In this document: positions 51,383 through 63,036 of the stretch, one piece after another
Position numbering within the stretch: position 1 is the stretch's first letter
How the letters are laid out: each line of letters begins with the position of its first letter
Assembly (NCBI GenBank): GCA_002633005.1
Contig: NMRA01000279.1
Span: 133,233 to 197,232, forward strand
Length of the DNA: 64,000 bases
Direction of reading: 5' to 3'
Origin: Phoronis australis
Taxonomy: Eukaryota > Phoronida > Phoronidae
Notes under the pieces: generated by a model
Seen by the model: the letters and a program-made list of their open reading frames with translations, nothing else
Told to the model about the DNA's origin: nothing
Databases searched by the model: none
Position numbers and translations under genes: made by a program

Positions 51383-53784
51383 GAGTATAAGGTAGGACGC
51401 GGGGACCGGGATGTCGTCTCCTCACTTTTTACAGTGAGGGAACGCTATCCTCGGTAAATTTACATTTTTTGTCATACTGTTTCCAGAACAATTTCTACAA
51501 AACGACTTATGAAACAATTATCACAAAGTTGAATAACAGTAATGATGAGAAACGGACAAAATAGGAGACAATCTTGAACGAAACAGATGAACTTTTATCA
51601 CCTAGATTTCACAAGATATGTTTTAATTAAGCCACTATTTCAGAGAAAATCCGCCATAAGTGTTTTAAAGAACGTTCAAAAACTAAATTTAGAGAGACCC
51701 CAACTACAAGCCATTTAAAAAATCCCAGGTTAATTAGGCCTCCGAGTCTGTCGTTGGTCACGGTACTATATTTCGGAGAGCTATAAGGATAAGACAAACT
51801 TCATTTATGTCTTCTTTCAAAAGTACATACACATGATAAAGGAACAGAATCAGAACCTTCCCAGACACGTTAGAGACAACTCTTAAGTCATAAAGATAAG
51901 AACTACTACCATGAGCATTACTTTTTTTCTAAAATTAAAAGGCAGGTCCTGGCAATCGATCTCAAATCTCTTACATTTAGAACACATCACGGAGAAAAAG
52001 TTTTCTTTATCATTAAAAGATGTAAGATTAACATTTAATGGATGAAACAAATCTGGTCTTAGGTCAAGATCAGCTGAATACTGTATTAAACATGAACTTC
52101 GTCTTCAACTACCCCACACTGGCACTGGTTACAGGTTCTATTTTCACACCGCAGGCCACAATATCGGCCGCTATATATATAATTTATCTCATTCACGAAG
52201 GGTACATTAACGGTTTTATGTCCGCATTTTGGGATTTGTTGGATGGCATAGGATTCTTGAAGTAATTTGTTTCGACGAGAGCAAAAAAAATCCGTTGTGT
52301 TTGTGTGGTTTTGCTACAAATCGCCATCGTCTGTCAAACATTTATTGAAATCGAGGCTGGTGATTTTACCCGTTAAGTACGCTTGAAATACACATGTATT
52401 TATTGAGTTGGATTAATCCGCGCAAGCAGAGCGTTAGGCTGCATCAGCGGGTGTTGTAAGTTACTTCGAATCCGAGCTGAAGCTGACCTCAGAAAATCAA
52501 TTTTCTCGCCGATAATGTCTTTTGAAACATAAACGTTTCCGCCGGCGTCCGTCTCAGACGGTTCCAGTTTAGATTGATACAGAGCACTCTGAGTATAATT
52601 TCTTATCTATATAAAATTGGAATCGCGTAATCCGACATATATGCGATTAGTAGATTTGTTCAAGAAACGTTGAGCCACTCATACCCGTCATTTCACAAAG
52701 GGTTTATAGTCTCTAACGGTTCAGCGTTTCTCTGAATACCATAGTGCATCATTAGATAACATTAAACCAACTTTGGGATTTGGTGAGAGACATTCAGCTG
52801 CAAACTTGATTTTGGTTTTACCGAAATATTTTATATTTAGGTAAGTGGTTACGCAAAAACAGACCAATCGATTTATTCACTGACTAAAGATAATGAATGC
52901 ATTTTTCTGTTTGGTAGTCGTTTTTTAAATCACTACCAAATTGGCGATTTCACGAAGTTTCACATCAATAATTCGACTAAACTGGATTCCTATTCACTTT
53001 CTATTACGGTTTAATAGCGGAATTTTTCGCGCGATAGTGGCATTGTATACTTGTCGTTGTTGTTGTTGATTTTTTGAAAATTAAGAAATACCCGTTTACT
53101 GAAGATTTATGAACAAGATCCCTATACTTCCATCATTTATTTGTGAGGTCGTGTTTTATAAACGCCAAAGCATTGATTACTCTGCTTCATAATGTCACTA
53201 ATTAGGCGACAGTTACAGGTTATCGCAACACTTAGGGATGCTAGCTTGACTGCGTAATCAGACAGGAATAACGATTTATCTAAGCTGCTAGCATATTTCC
53301 GTTTTGTATATTGTTGACACCGACTATTTCTTTTTGGAGAACAAGTAGCATAAGCGCCATTCGATTATGCGGTTCGTACCTGTAGGTCCTTTAGGTGGAG
53401 GCAAATAGAGACATTAAGGTTCTGATTTCTTGTTTTATTTACATGTACACGTTAATTAAGTCCTTTTTTAAAGAAAAAAAGCAAAAAATCATGCAAGTTT
53501 TTGTATTGCATTACTAAAACTAAGCGCGATATGCAAAACTATAATATCGCAAAAACTTCGTGAAAAGTGGGCTACTGATATGAGCTACGGTCATGAGTAT
53601 AGCGATACAGATATTTGTGGTGACTTTTTCTATGCATTATCACGCGAGAGAAAAACACAGCATTTCTTACGTTGAGTGGCAACTTTTAAATGTGTTCGGA
53701 TCATGCGAACGGCCTGCCTGCTGAGACCATTTTTTCCATAGGCATCTTGATACTTAATGATTTTGTCATTGGTGAATTGCTTCA

Positions 53785-53911
53785 ACGCTAGGGCTTCACT
53801 AGAAAAGCAAGACTTCGCCAGATTACGCGAGATATTGTCGCGTATTTTAAATGAGAACGCGTGATTTTGGCTAGATTTTTCCAGCCGTGAGACAAACACT
53901 AAACTCTACCC
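53785..53911. repeat. MITE family 'GGGTAGAG', copy 3
   Basis: It shares AAAAGCAAGACTTCGCCAGA, CGCGAGATATTG, AAATGAGAACG and GATTTTGGCTAGATTTTTCC, and ends in AAACTCTACC. The left end is degraded. It lies about 0.5 kb from an inverted copy. Confidence 0.6.
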
Positions 53912-54398
53912 TGGATTACGTCTAGTAAAAAATAGTGCGTGGGACAATCGAAAGCGGGAGGGTACGATATACGTAACTTCAGCAAGACATTGTACGATAA
54001 ATGTAATTCTTCCGGCGGGAGTTTGGTATTTGTACAAATATAATAACGCTCACTAATGACGCAGAACACCTTAATGCATACACGTTTCTTTCACAATCAC
54101 AACCTAGTCGTTTCATAGTTCATACAGACAAACCAATGTTACATTCATTTCCACATGAAAAACAATGACTAATAATGCAGTAAATATCCCTCGATCTTGC
54201 AAAGGTTTTACAGGCTTTTTTGACACAAATATTGGCATTTTTTGCAAATCTTATTGATCACGCCAAATTCATTTTAACCGAAAGATCATTACTTTTTTCT
54301 ATTCCCTTGCGCCAGGACTTCGCCACGTGCGCTCTGTCTTTGGTAAGGTGTTACGTCACAATTACCTGTAATTACGCGTGGCCAAGAAGGCAATCCTC

Positions 54399-54540
54399 GG
54401 TAGAGTTCAGTTGCTGTCTCGCAGCCAAAAAAAATCTGGCAAAATCACGTGGTCTCATTTAATATACGCGGCAATAACTCGCGTAATCTCGCAAAGTTTT
54501 GCTTTTCAACGAGGTCCTGTAGCGTCACTGAACTCTACCC
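54399..54540. repeat. MITE family 'GGGTAGAG', copy 4 (opposite orientation)
   Basis: It is bounded by GGTAGAGTTCAG and CTGAACTCTACCC, the best preserved inverted ends of the family. The interior is the reverse complement of the other copies. Confidence 0.65.
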
Positions 54541-56029
54541 TGGTGTTTTGACGTGAACATGTAGCAACGGTATGACCAAGAGTATTTAAATTTGATTCAT
54601 ATTATGTCCAAAAAACGTGTTCTACTTACTGTATTTAAAAAACGGTTGAAACGGTAGACTAGATTAGTGATAACCCTGCAATTATTCTTATTTTGATGGT
54701 CTCTTACTGAGGTTTAGTTATTCGCTCTGTGGGTGCAAGACTTTTTGAAGAAAATCCCCTAACCCGGTGCTCACAGACGGGTTTCTGACTCTGTGTGAAC
54801 GTCCGGCAACAAGCCAAACAAACGTTCGATGAAGAGTTTTCACGTTCTCGATAGATGTCGCCTTACCATGGAACATTGTGTTGCAAAAAGATAGCTACCA
54901 AATGTGTTTATGCACAATACCATATAAACTTCAAATACATCCCCATGGGCCTGTATTTGAACGAGTTAAATATATAAGGGCATGCGCCTAAGTTTCACTT
55001 ATAGGCGCAACCTGGTGTCACTTTCCTCGTAAATGCATGTCTCAAACTTTGTTTATAGTGTCTTTTTCGTTCTTTCAATGAATAGACAACGAACATTCTC
55101 CATAAAAATGACTTTTATAAGTGACGAGGGAGTGGAACCATACGAGTTGGATTCGAAACCAGACAAGATTTTAAGAATAGTTTCACAGTATTGATTGTTT
55201 CAATAATCAAATTCTAGTTTTTATCAACGAAATAACCTTTGATATGATATGCGGTCTGTCCGCGGCTTTATTGGGGACACCGATTGTAATTTTTCCGCGA
55301 TTACTTTGAGAGACTGCAAAGACATGCGGCTTAGTACACTTTGTGCCGGGACAAAAATCTTGATTTTTTTGGTGTATCGCGTATAAGAATTTTGTTTAAA
55401 TTAAATTTCACCGGTCTTTTTTCAAAACTCGTGTCCAGTGGCTTTACAAACGGCCGGCAAGTACTCTTATACATGAACAAAAGTGAAATTTCGTCATATC
55501 AATTTGTCAGAAAAGATATTTTATCTTGTCAAATTATCGAATACCTCAAAAGCATTTTCTGTATCAAGACATGCATTGCAATTCCACATGCACACAAATC
55601 AATGTTTTGAAAGATCACTACCATATGCGCACAGCGATAACTCGTCACGACACTGCAAACGCAGTGGGTCCAGGATCTAACTTCCCAACTCAAAATCACT
55701 CAACTCAGACTCAGACTCAAAATTAATTAGTTGATCCGAAGTATCCCACGGTCCGTTTTCTAGGCGGGTTCCGAGTACAAACTTTAGATCCCCAATTATC
55801 TAGTCTGTTACAGAGTTGAGCACCGGGAGGTAATTTTTGTAAGCGTGTCAAGGACCTCAATCATTGACTTCGCAACAAAGTATATTTCATGTAAATCTAA
55901 AGCTGCCAAAGTTCAAGGATTTTGCTCAAATCTTATAGCAATGGCTCAATTCTTTTGAGTATCTTGCCAGCACTTTTGAAAACGAATAAAAAACTCAAAG
56001 GCATACTGGGAAATCACGCCTGAGATCGT

Positions 56030-57870
56030 ATTCCTTGTTTGACACAGGTGAGATCGCAATGACTAATTTAGAAAAGGCCGAATTGTTTTTAAAATATATT
56101 GGTGGCAAGAACCATGCTCATCCGTCGCCAGTGAAGCCTACACTTCCATCAAGAATCGTGGTTGAAATGAATAACCTCCCAGTAATGATATACCGCTTCT
56201 TTGTAAATGTTATCTGTATTCAGACGATGCTTGTATCTTCCATTCATTCCCCAAAGACAAGTCTGGAGAATCTTCTCGTCTCCAAATTGGTCTTGATTTG
56301 CTCCTTGAATATTCCTTGGCTAATGGGCTTTGAAACCAGAAAAATGTAATGATTTAACATTTTTCTCTCGTCATACTAATTTAAATGTTTCGATATTACC
56401 ATGTTTATCTTTGATCATAATTTAATCCCTCAAAAAAGTTCTCAAGTCATCTTGGTGTAATTCTTGACAATAAACTGACATTCAACCTACATTGCGTCGA
56501 ACTCTTCAAAAAAGTCAAAAACTCTTACATCCTTTCAAAGCGCTATCAAGGACAATAATGAGACATCACCTGGAAATTTGGATAATGCTTGCATTGCATC
56601 TCATTTTAATTATGCAGATATCATATACAAGATATCATACACAACGGGACATCATACACAACGGGACATCATACACAACGGGACATCATACACAACAGGA
56701 CATCATACACAACGGGACATCATACACAACGGGACATCATACACAACAGGACATCATACACAACGGGATATCATACACAACGGGATATCATACACAACGG
56801 GATATCATACAAAACGGAATATCATACACAACGGGATATCATATACAACAGCTACTTCTGATCTTAGTTGCCTAGATTGGATCCAGTATCACGCAGCACT
56901 GTGTGTTTCTGGCTCGATAAGGGGTTCCAGTAAAGCAAAAACTTTCGACTTATTTAACTGGATGCCAATCTCAGACATTAGAAAACAGCACATCATTATT
57001 TTAGTTCTTCACATTTTAATAATCCTTCCAATTAAAATCAACTTAATTCTCTTTAGCAACTTCAGGCGGAAATATTTCTCGAAATTTTAAGAACTATGCC
57101 TGAGTTTGTAATAAATCATAATTTTTTTCTAATTCATTTCGTAAATCTCTCATTCAATGCATCCAACTGTGGAACGTTATTCCTTGTCATCTAAAACTTG
57201 CACAAAGTTTTTAATCGCTTAAACTTGCAGTCAAAAGATATCTGTCGTCTGAGTTTCATACATTCACAACAACAACTTGTATAACTGTATAGCTATTACC
57301 AGAAGCAAAGAATTACAGTTCTTAATCAATTACGAACCGGTTTATTCCATAATTCTCAAAAATTTCAACATAATCTTATTGGCGTATCAAATATTTGCAA
57401 ATGTGGCTCCTTGAATAGCGTTAATCATCTTTTCTTAAATGTAATGTCAATCAATTAGATCGTGTCCTTCTACTTAATGCCCTTGATTCAAAGCTTACCC
57501 AATAATCAACGTAAAGTGTTTCATTTTTGCTCTATGGTTCGCGTCTACTTAGCTAAGATCGGAATATTTATAATAATAGATTTATTATCCACTTTCATTT
57601 ATAAACTCAAATTCTTTTAATCACCTGTGTGTGTTTTTGTTTTTGTTTTTATATGTGTCTGTCTGTGTTTTTTGTAACTAGATCGTATTATGCGGTTATA
57701 CCATAGGAATTGTGTGTTGCAATTTTGATAACTGTCATTAATCATCCTTTTTATATTTAGTGTTGTTATAATTGTTAATATGCCTGCATATAATGTTGTC
57801 GACTAGCGGGCAGAAATCGTATCACTTTTTGTTCCATTTCTTAAGATGAAATAAACAGTTATCAAACAAA
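56030..57870 (+). mobile_element. Decayed LINE (Jockey/CR1-like ORF2, 3' half)
   Basis: Pieces of one polyprotein follow in order in shifting frames. They are a pre-RT segment (MTNLEKAELFLKY, about 56058), the RT active-site motif YSDD (56217-56228) and HLGVILDNKLTFN (about 56450). Next come NYADIIY (about 56610), CLDWIQYHAALCVSGSIRG (about 56870), WMPISDIRK (about 56960) and a C-terminal CKCGSLNSVNHLFLN zinc-like motif (57396 on). The N-terminal endonuclease and the front of the RT are missing, and stops and frameshifts are frequent. An AATAAA near 57850 marks the likely 3' end. A 17-bp minisatellite interrupts the coding part. Confidence 0.65.
56634..56852. repeat. 17-bp minisatellite, about 12.9 units, within the LINE
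   Basis: The unit is ATCATACACAACGGGAC, repeated twelve times without indels plus a partial unit. Changes are limited to a few positions (GGGAC, AGGAC, GGGAT, GGAAT). Because 17 is not a multiple of 3, all three frames are read in turn, giving a 17-residue peptide period in two long open frames. These are not genes. Confidence 0.95.
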
Positions 57871-58149
57871 ACAATTCTTTTGTCCGCAAATTCATGTTAA
57901 AGGCTGGAAGCTAGCTAGTTCTATCTAGACAATCAGCTCTTGAGTGAGTGATGAAACTGTTTCATCGATTTATTTCAAAGTCACGGCTTCCAGAACAATA
58001 ATGTCTTCTTTGTGGTAAGAACTTCATGACCACACGAATGAACATTACAGCAAAGATAATATCGAATGCCAACGTCTTTTTCATTAATAAAAATATCAAA
58101 ATTTAGTCAGTAGAGTTTGAATTCCAGGAGATTTCGGTTCATGCATAAT

Positions 58150-58285
58150 TCATCGATCATTGTCATCAGCGTCGTCGTCATCGACTACTGATAGTAAACA
58201 ATACACACCGTCATCACAGTTACTATCATCGTTGCCTTCCGCAAGATTGATGTCATTGTCCTCAACATCATCATCACTAAAATCA
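58150..58285. repeat. Imperfect ATC/GTC-rich trinucleotide region
   Basis: ATC and GTC triplets cluster here. On the minus strand one frame is open and very acidic (SDDDVEDNDINLAEGNDD), but this follows from the triplet repeats, and no flanking coding sequence is recognised. Confidence 0.5.
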
Positions 58286-58331
58286 AATAGATGTTGGAGT
58301 GCCGTGCAGTTACCGACGAATAAAAATATAA

Positions 58332-59387
58332 AATAGTAAAACTAAAACGACGAGCGTCGGTACTAGAATATATTAAAACATCCCCACGTTTCGAGCGATG
58401 CGCTCTTTGTCAAGGGTATGATGCGGACTGCTGAGTACATGTAGATGTAATTTGCCTAACGATACTGAGGATAGTCTTTTGGTCGCTTTGGATGTCAGGT
58501 CGCTGTATACCAACATACCGCATAAGGATGATGTAGATGCTGTTATCAGATATTATGAGGAATTTTACCCAGACAATGAACGTCCTATTTCAGGGGTTGA
58601 CCTTCGTAAGATCCTGGTTTTTAACCTCAGGCATAGTTGTTTTGAGTTTAACTCCGAAATCTTTCTCCAAACCATGGGTACGGCCACGGGCAATAAACTT
58701 GCCCCACCATACGCCATACTGTTTTTGGCAGACTTGGAAGAACGATTTTTAAGTCACCACCATCACTTTACGTCAGATATATTGATGATATTTTCATAAT
58801 ATGGCCACAAGGACTCACTTATAGAGTTCCATGAGACACTTAACCGCGCTCATGCTAGTATGAAGTTAGATTTATCGTCATCATATGAGTGTCAATTTTC
58901 TGGATACGCTTGTAACTTCATGTGGCAAACAATTGAATACCAAAGTGTATCACAAACCGACTGACAGGAATACCTTGTTACATTGGGAGTTTTCATCCCC
59001 CTCATATTAAAAGGTCTATTATTTACACTCAGGGTATTCACTGTCGCCGTATATGCACTGATGATGCGGATTTCTGTAGAGAAATTAAACTGTTGTCTAC
59101 TAGGTTCGCTGATAGGGGTTATGAACCACGTTTGGCATCTGACACTCTGCTCAAGGTATAATAGTGGCGGATCTAGGATACCATAAGGGGGGCAACATGT
59201 ATTGTTCACATCGTTCACGTTGTCTATTGTATGTCACTATGTGGTCTCCTTTTTTTAGATCCATCTACATGCACTCAGCAGTCTGTAGCACATCCTTGAC
59301 AAAGAGTGCATCGCTCGAAACGTGGAGAATATTTTAATATATTTTAGTACCGACGCTCGTCGTTTTACTTTTACTAGTTTTACTATT
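58332..59387 (+). mobile_element. Penelope-like element fragment between inverted repeats
   Basis: Reverse transcriptase of the Penelope type is recognisable: LLVALDVRSLYTNIPH (58464 on), then GTATGNKLAPPYA, then after a frameshift YIDDIFIIW (58778 on). After another shift come VNFLDTLV and KPTDRNTLLHWE, then CREIKLLSTRFADRGYEPRL to about 59150. The front of the RT and the GIY-YIG endonuclease are missing. The copy is flanked by inverted repeats of about 84 and 94 bp (58332-58415 and 59294-59387) sharing GTTTCGAGCGATGC, ACGACGAGCGTCGGTACTA and AATAGTAAAACT. It is inactive. Confidence 0.75.
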
Positions 59388-62300
59388 ACTGCCATCGTCG
59401 AGTCAATGCTCAGTGATGTGTAATGTTCCACAAGTTCAACACAGAAATTAATACCATCCAACGCATCTCTGTCTCGCGTAACTGCGAGAACATGATTAAA
59501 ACAATTATATTTTAATATTTAATCACGCCGCGCGTGGGGGCATGTTAGACCAATATAGATTGTCTCAACACAGCCTCTTTTGGCTGCCCCTCAAACATGG
59601 TGAATGAGTTCACTGAGGTTGTGTCCGATCTTGTTGAGTAAATACGAAGTCAAGATGTTGTATTGTAAATAAATATTATACCCATTCATGGCGGGCAGTC
59701 GTTTTCACAAATGGCACAAAATATGTGTAACAGGCATCGATTAACGTCCGTATTGATCGCCAATAGAAATCTGGGATTTAGACCACAACTAGCACAAAGA
59801 CGTAAGAATAATAGATTTTGTTCGTAGCCAGTGTTTGTACCGTGTCAAGTCGCCACTAACAAAGAGCTCGGTATGTTTTATTCGTGTTTTGGGCATTGGA
59901 TTAGACAAAAACTTCGAGGTTTCCGCTCGTGACCGAGTCCATTGCCGTTGCGCCAAGACCACGTCATAAGTGCGTATTTGTATTTAGGCCGAAGCTATAA
60001 TAGTAGACGAGATACGATGAACGACTAGCGCCTCTTCGGGGCATGTACTTGGGATATGTGCAGGAACCAGTCATGCCTTGTGGAAAAGCATGAATCTCGT
60101 GTTGTGGATATGTATGTTGTCTGGTGAGTAGACCGTCTTTTTGTGCTTTCACACATGAGGTTCACAGATTAGACATCAAATAGGTATGTGCGGTAAACGA
60201 GTAACACTAACGCAAGAGGTACACTCCATGGTTTTGCCTTGCGAAGTTGTAGTCTCGTTGGCGAAGAGTTTAGGGCGTGAGGCCTACATGCGTCCAGGCT
60301 CTTGTAAGACGGACTCGTCCAAAAATCATTTACGAAATAGTAGGAACTTCTAATATACGTTGCACAACCGTTATGGATTGTGTACCGACCGTCAAATTTA
60401 TGGCATTACTCTCTGGGTATACCCCCCATAGAAAACGAATATAGTATGACCTTCACGGCCAATTTCCTACTACGAAACATGGGCGGCGCACCATGGGGCT
60501 GGGGGAGCTATAGCCCACCCCCCACTTTTTCAGTGATGCACCACCATGCGAAATAGTGCCTTTTCTGAAAAAAGTTCCTACGAAAGCCGGGCACCTTTAG
60601 TGAAAAAAATGTCTTGAAATGGTGCTTTTCTGAAAAAATTTCCTGTGAAAGAGCGTCTTTTCCCACGAAATTCCAAACAGAAGGATTCATTTTGAGAATC
60701 ACTGTTCAAACGGGATAATTTTCCAACTGCTGAAATCTACAGAAGGGTGTTCAATATTAATCTATTTTTAAAAAATGTTGCATTTCGTGTTCTGATGTTT
60801 GACATCTTTCTTTGTACTGCTTCGTGGTTAATAAATTTTAGCTTTTCTATAATTCCTAAAAAGGTCTGGTGTATTATGCAACAGCTAGGGCGGGGTTTCT
60901 GGACCTAATCCTTTGAAAGGATCAGTGTTGTTCATGGGAGCTCCCCACAAATGGATTACTTTTTTGAGTCCACTCTCTAAATGAGCGAGTACACTATGGT
61001 ACACACTGGGTCTGAATCCTAGTCTGATGCACTCATCGTCAAATATCTAATCGAACCCCTCTCTGGGAGGCACCGGTTGCTCGAATGCAACTTTGGGTTA
61101 TCCGTGACATAAAAACTTAACACAGTTAAAGATAAATCAAGTTACGTTTACACTCGATCCTTAATCACGACCTGCCACAAACTTGTGTGTTTGATTCAGT
61201 GGTCCGAAGATCGACTTGTTCGTAAGGGTTCCTGTTCGAGAATGCGGGCATGAATTTCATCTATTACCCGCCACCCGCCCCAGTGTAAGCAGAAACTTGC
61301 TTGTATGACGGAAGAGGTTTTTTGCGGGGACATAAGCCGGGTCTCGGAAACTGAATACCCTTCAGTTAGCTGCCAAGCACTCTGCTCGCCGGTGAGACGT
61401 TGTCGTCTTCAACCCGGCCTTCCCTCTTTTCATTGGCGGAAAACCAGAAATTTTGGAAACGAGGGGGTTTGTAATGTCCGCATTTTCATTTTTGGTGTGA
61501 ATTTACTATGCATTCTAGCAACGTTTCTGTTTCGTGTATGCAAGAATTGGCTAGATGGAATTCACAGAGGTTCCGAATAGTAAAAACGCTGTCTTATGAA
61601 TTCTCATGTTAATCCGCGGAGCTGCCCAAGAATCCTGGGTTATCATGTTCACTATGTAGATCGTTCCATGTTATATTCTCACTGAGGTTTTGCTTTTTTA
61701 TCAAAACTTGTAGCCGGTCGTGTGGGAGGCGACGTGCACCCCCGGAGATGATATCATACCGAGCTACTGCGTCCACGCACCCCCTCTCATCCGCTCATGA
61801 ACTGTGACTCATTCTACAGTCCAGGAGCGGGGATTTTGTCATTTCAGCGTTCTGTACACACTCGTCACCCAAACCCTCGAAGCTGTAATCGTCTCAAGGG
61901 TTACGAGCCACCAAGTCCAACACAAGCAGCTGCGCAACGTTGTAAGCAACGGCACCCCCGACTCTTTGTCATTCCGATAGTATTTTTGCTCTAATGAACT
62001 TAAACCACATTTCATATTTAACCAAGAATGTCTTCCGTAAATAGCAGACAGATGGACGAGCCCGACTAATGGGCTACCATCGACCGATAAATAGATTCAG
62101 CGCAATTACGGTCTACACAAACCATTAATCGCTGATGATTATTTTTATTCGCTTCATTATTGTATGTATATAATTGACATACTCTGATGAGCTCGACATA
62201 TCTGAGCTCCCGGATTTTGTTTCTGTCGCGCCATCCTTGCAATGGTACACACCCGCTGGCAGGACGACCATACTCGATGCAACTTTCATAAACCTTCCAA

Positions 62301-62980
62301 TTTTGTCCAAACAATAAATGCACACTATGTGTTATCCGAGAGCCGAAGAACATTTATAAAATTGTGTTACGTAGATATTGAACGTACTGTGTATTCCTTA
62401 CTAAATCAAGTCGTCAGAATCTGACATCCGTGGTGCTGTAACGTACCATTGGACAATTGTCCAAAACTAATTACCAATGGCAGAGCTTGTGACTAATTGA
62501 TAATAGCTCGTGCAACAGCTTTGCATTTTCCCACTCTGTTTGGAACCGCATCTTATGATTGTATCGTCATTACTAGTCTCGTTCCAGCCCGTCCAGCGCG
62601 CAGTCGGCTTCGCGCAAGCAGAAAGTACAGTCAAGTTCTTGACAGTATTGACTTCCTTATTTGGAAAGCCATGAGTTGACACTCGAACAGTGATTTGCCG
62701 TTAGCCAACCCAACCCATCGTGAAATTTAAAGTATAAGAGGATTGATTGTAGTGAGGGGACCAATTTTGACCTTGTATTTGTTGGGAGGGCCAGTCTTCG
62801 TTGCTAAGTTACTCGACGTCATTTCCGTTACCAATCACTAGCCAGAATAGATCAGGGTTGCCTGGTCTCTGCTGTGATTTAAGCCATTACTTGAGAATGC
62901 GGCTTTTTTATTTCCCCCTTGACTGTATTAATCATATGCATCGTTCTCTGCAAAACCAATATACATCCATGAAATCCAAG
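59388..62980. other. Intergenic stretch, no gene recognised
   Basis: Open frames are short and random-looking (for example 61305-61580 and minus 62066-62353). A segment of about 76 bp with CTTTTCTGAAAAAA, TTTCCTRYGAAAG is repeated once at 60.55-60.66 kb, next to GGGGCTGGGGGAGCTATAG, a sequence of repeat character. Confidence 0.45.
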
Positions 62981-63036
62981 ATGGCGACAAAATTGCGAAA
63001 CGATTTCCATCTTCTAAAACGTTTTAACCCATCATG
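62981..63036 (+). CDS. Candidate first coding exon of an unidentified plus-strand gene
   Basis: The ATG lies in CCAAGATGGCGACA, which combines a good Kozak context with a YY1-type motif often placed over the start codon of broadly expressed genes. The frame encodes 18 residues (MATKLRNDFHLLKRFNPS) and then meets a consensus donor (CATG then GTAAGTAC) in phase 2. I do not recognise the peptide. No second exon is evident before the window ends, so the rest would lie beyond 64 kb. A lone short exon cannot be proven from sequence; it could be a chance coincidence of ATG and donor. Confidence 0.35.

Larger units (their letters stand above)
50240..55980. other. Region upstream of E1a; promoter side and intergenic DNA
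   Basis: The first 300 bases hold the D-box and CRE-like motifs. A GA/GGGA simple repeat is at 51289-51382 and two MITE copies at 53.8 and 54.4 kb. The open frame at 52038-52265 has no recognised motif, and no exon signals flank it convincingly, so it is not called. Confidence 0.45.

Noticed and set aside
52038-52265. Plus-strand frame of 75 codons with a hydrophobic middle
   Set aside because: No recognised motif, no supporting splice sites, and its length is within chance expectation for AT-rich DNA.
56634-56852. Regular short repeats that could suggest a CRISPR array
   Set aside because: The units are 17 bp and directly adjacent with no spacers, and the window is animal DNA.
56492-57090. 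Two long open frames with a repeated HTQRDIIHNGTSYTTG peptide
   Set aside because: They are the three-frame readout of a 17-bp minisatellite inside a dead LINE, not a repeat protein gene.
58150-58330. Acidic minus-strand frame rich in Asp
   Set aside because: Explained by ATC/GTC triplet repeats; no start codon context or homologous flank was seen.
62185-62215. CTGATGAG followed by a stem, like a hammerhead ribozyme core
   Set aside because: The required GAAA after stem II is absent (TCCC instead), and no closing stem is evident.
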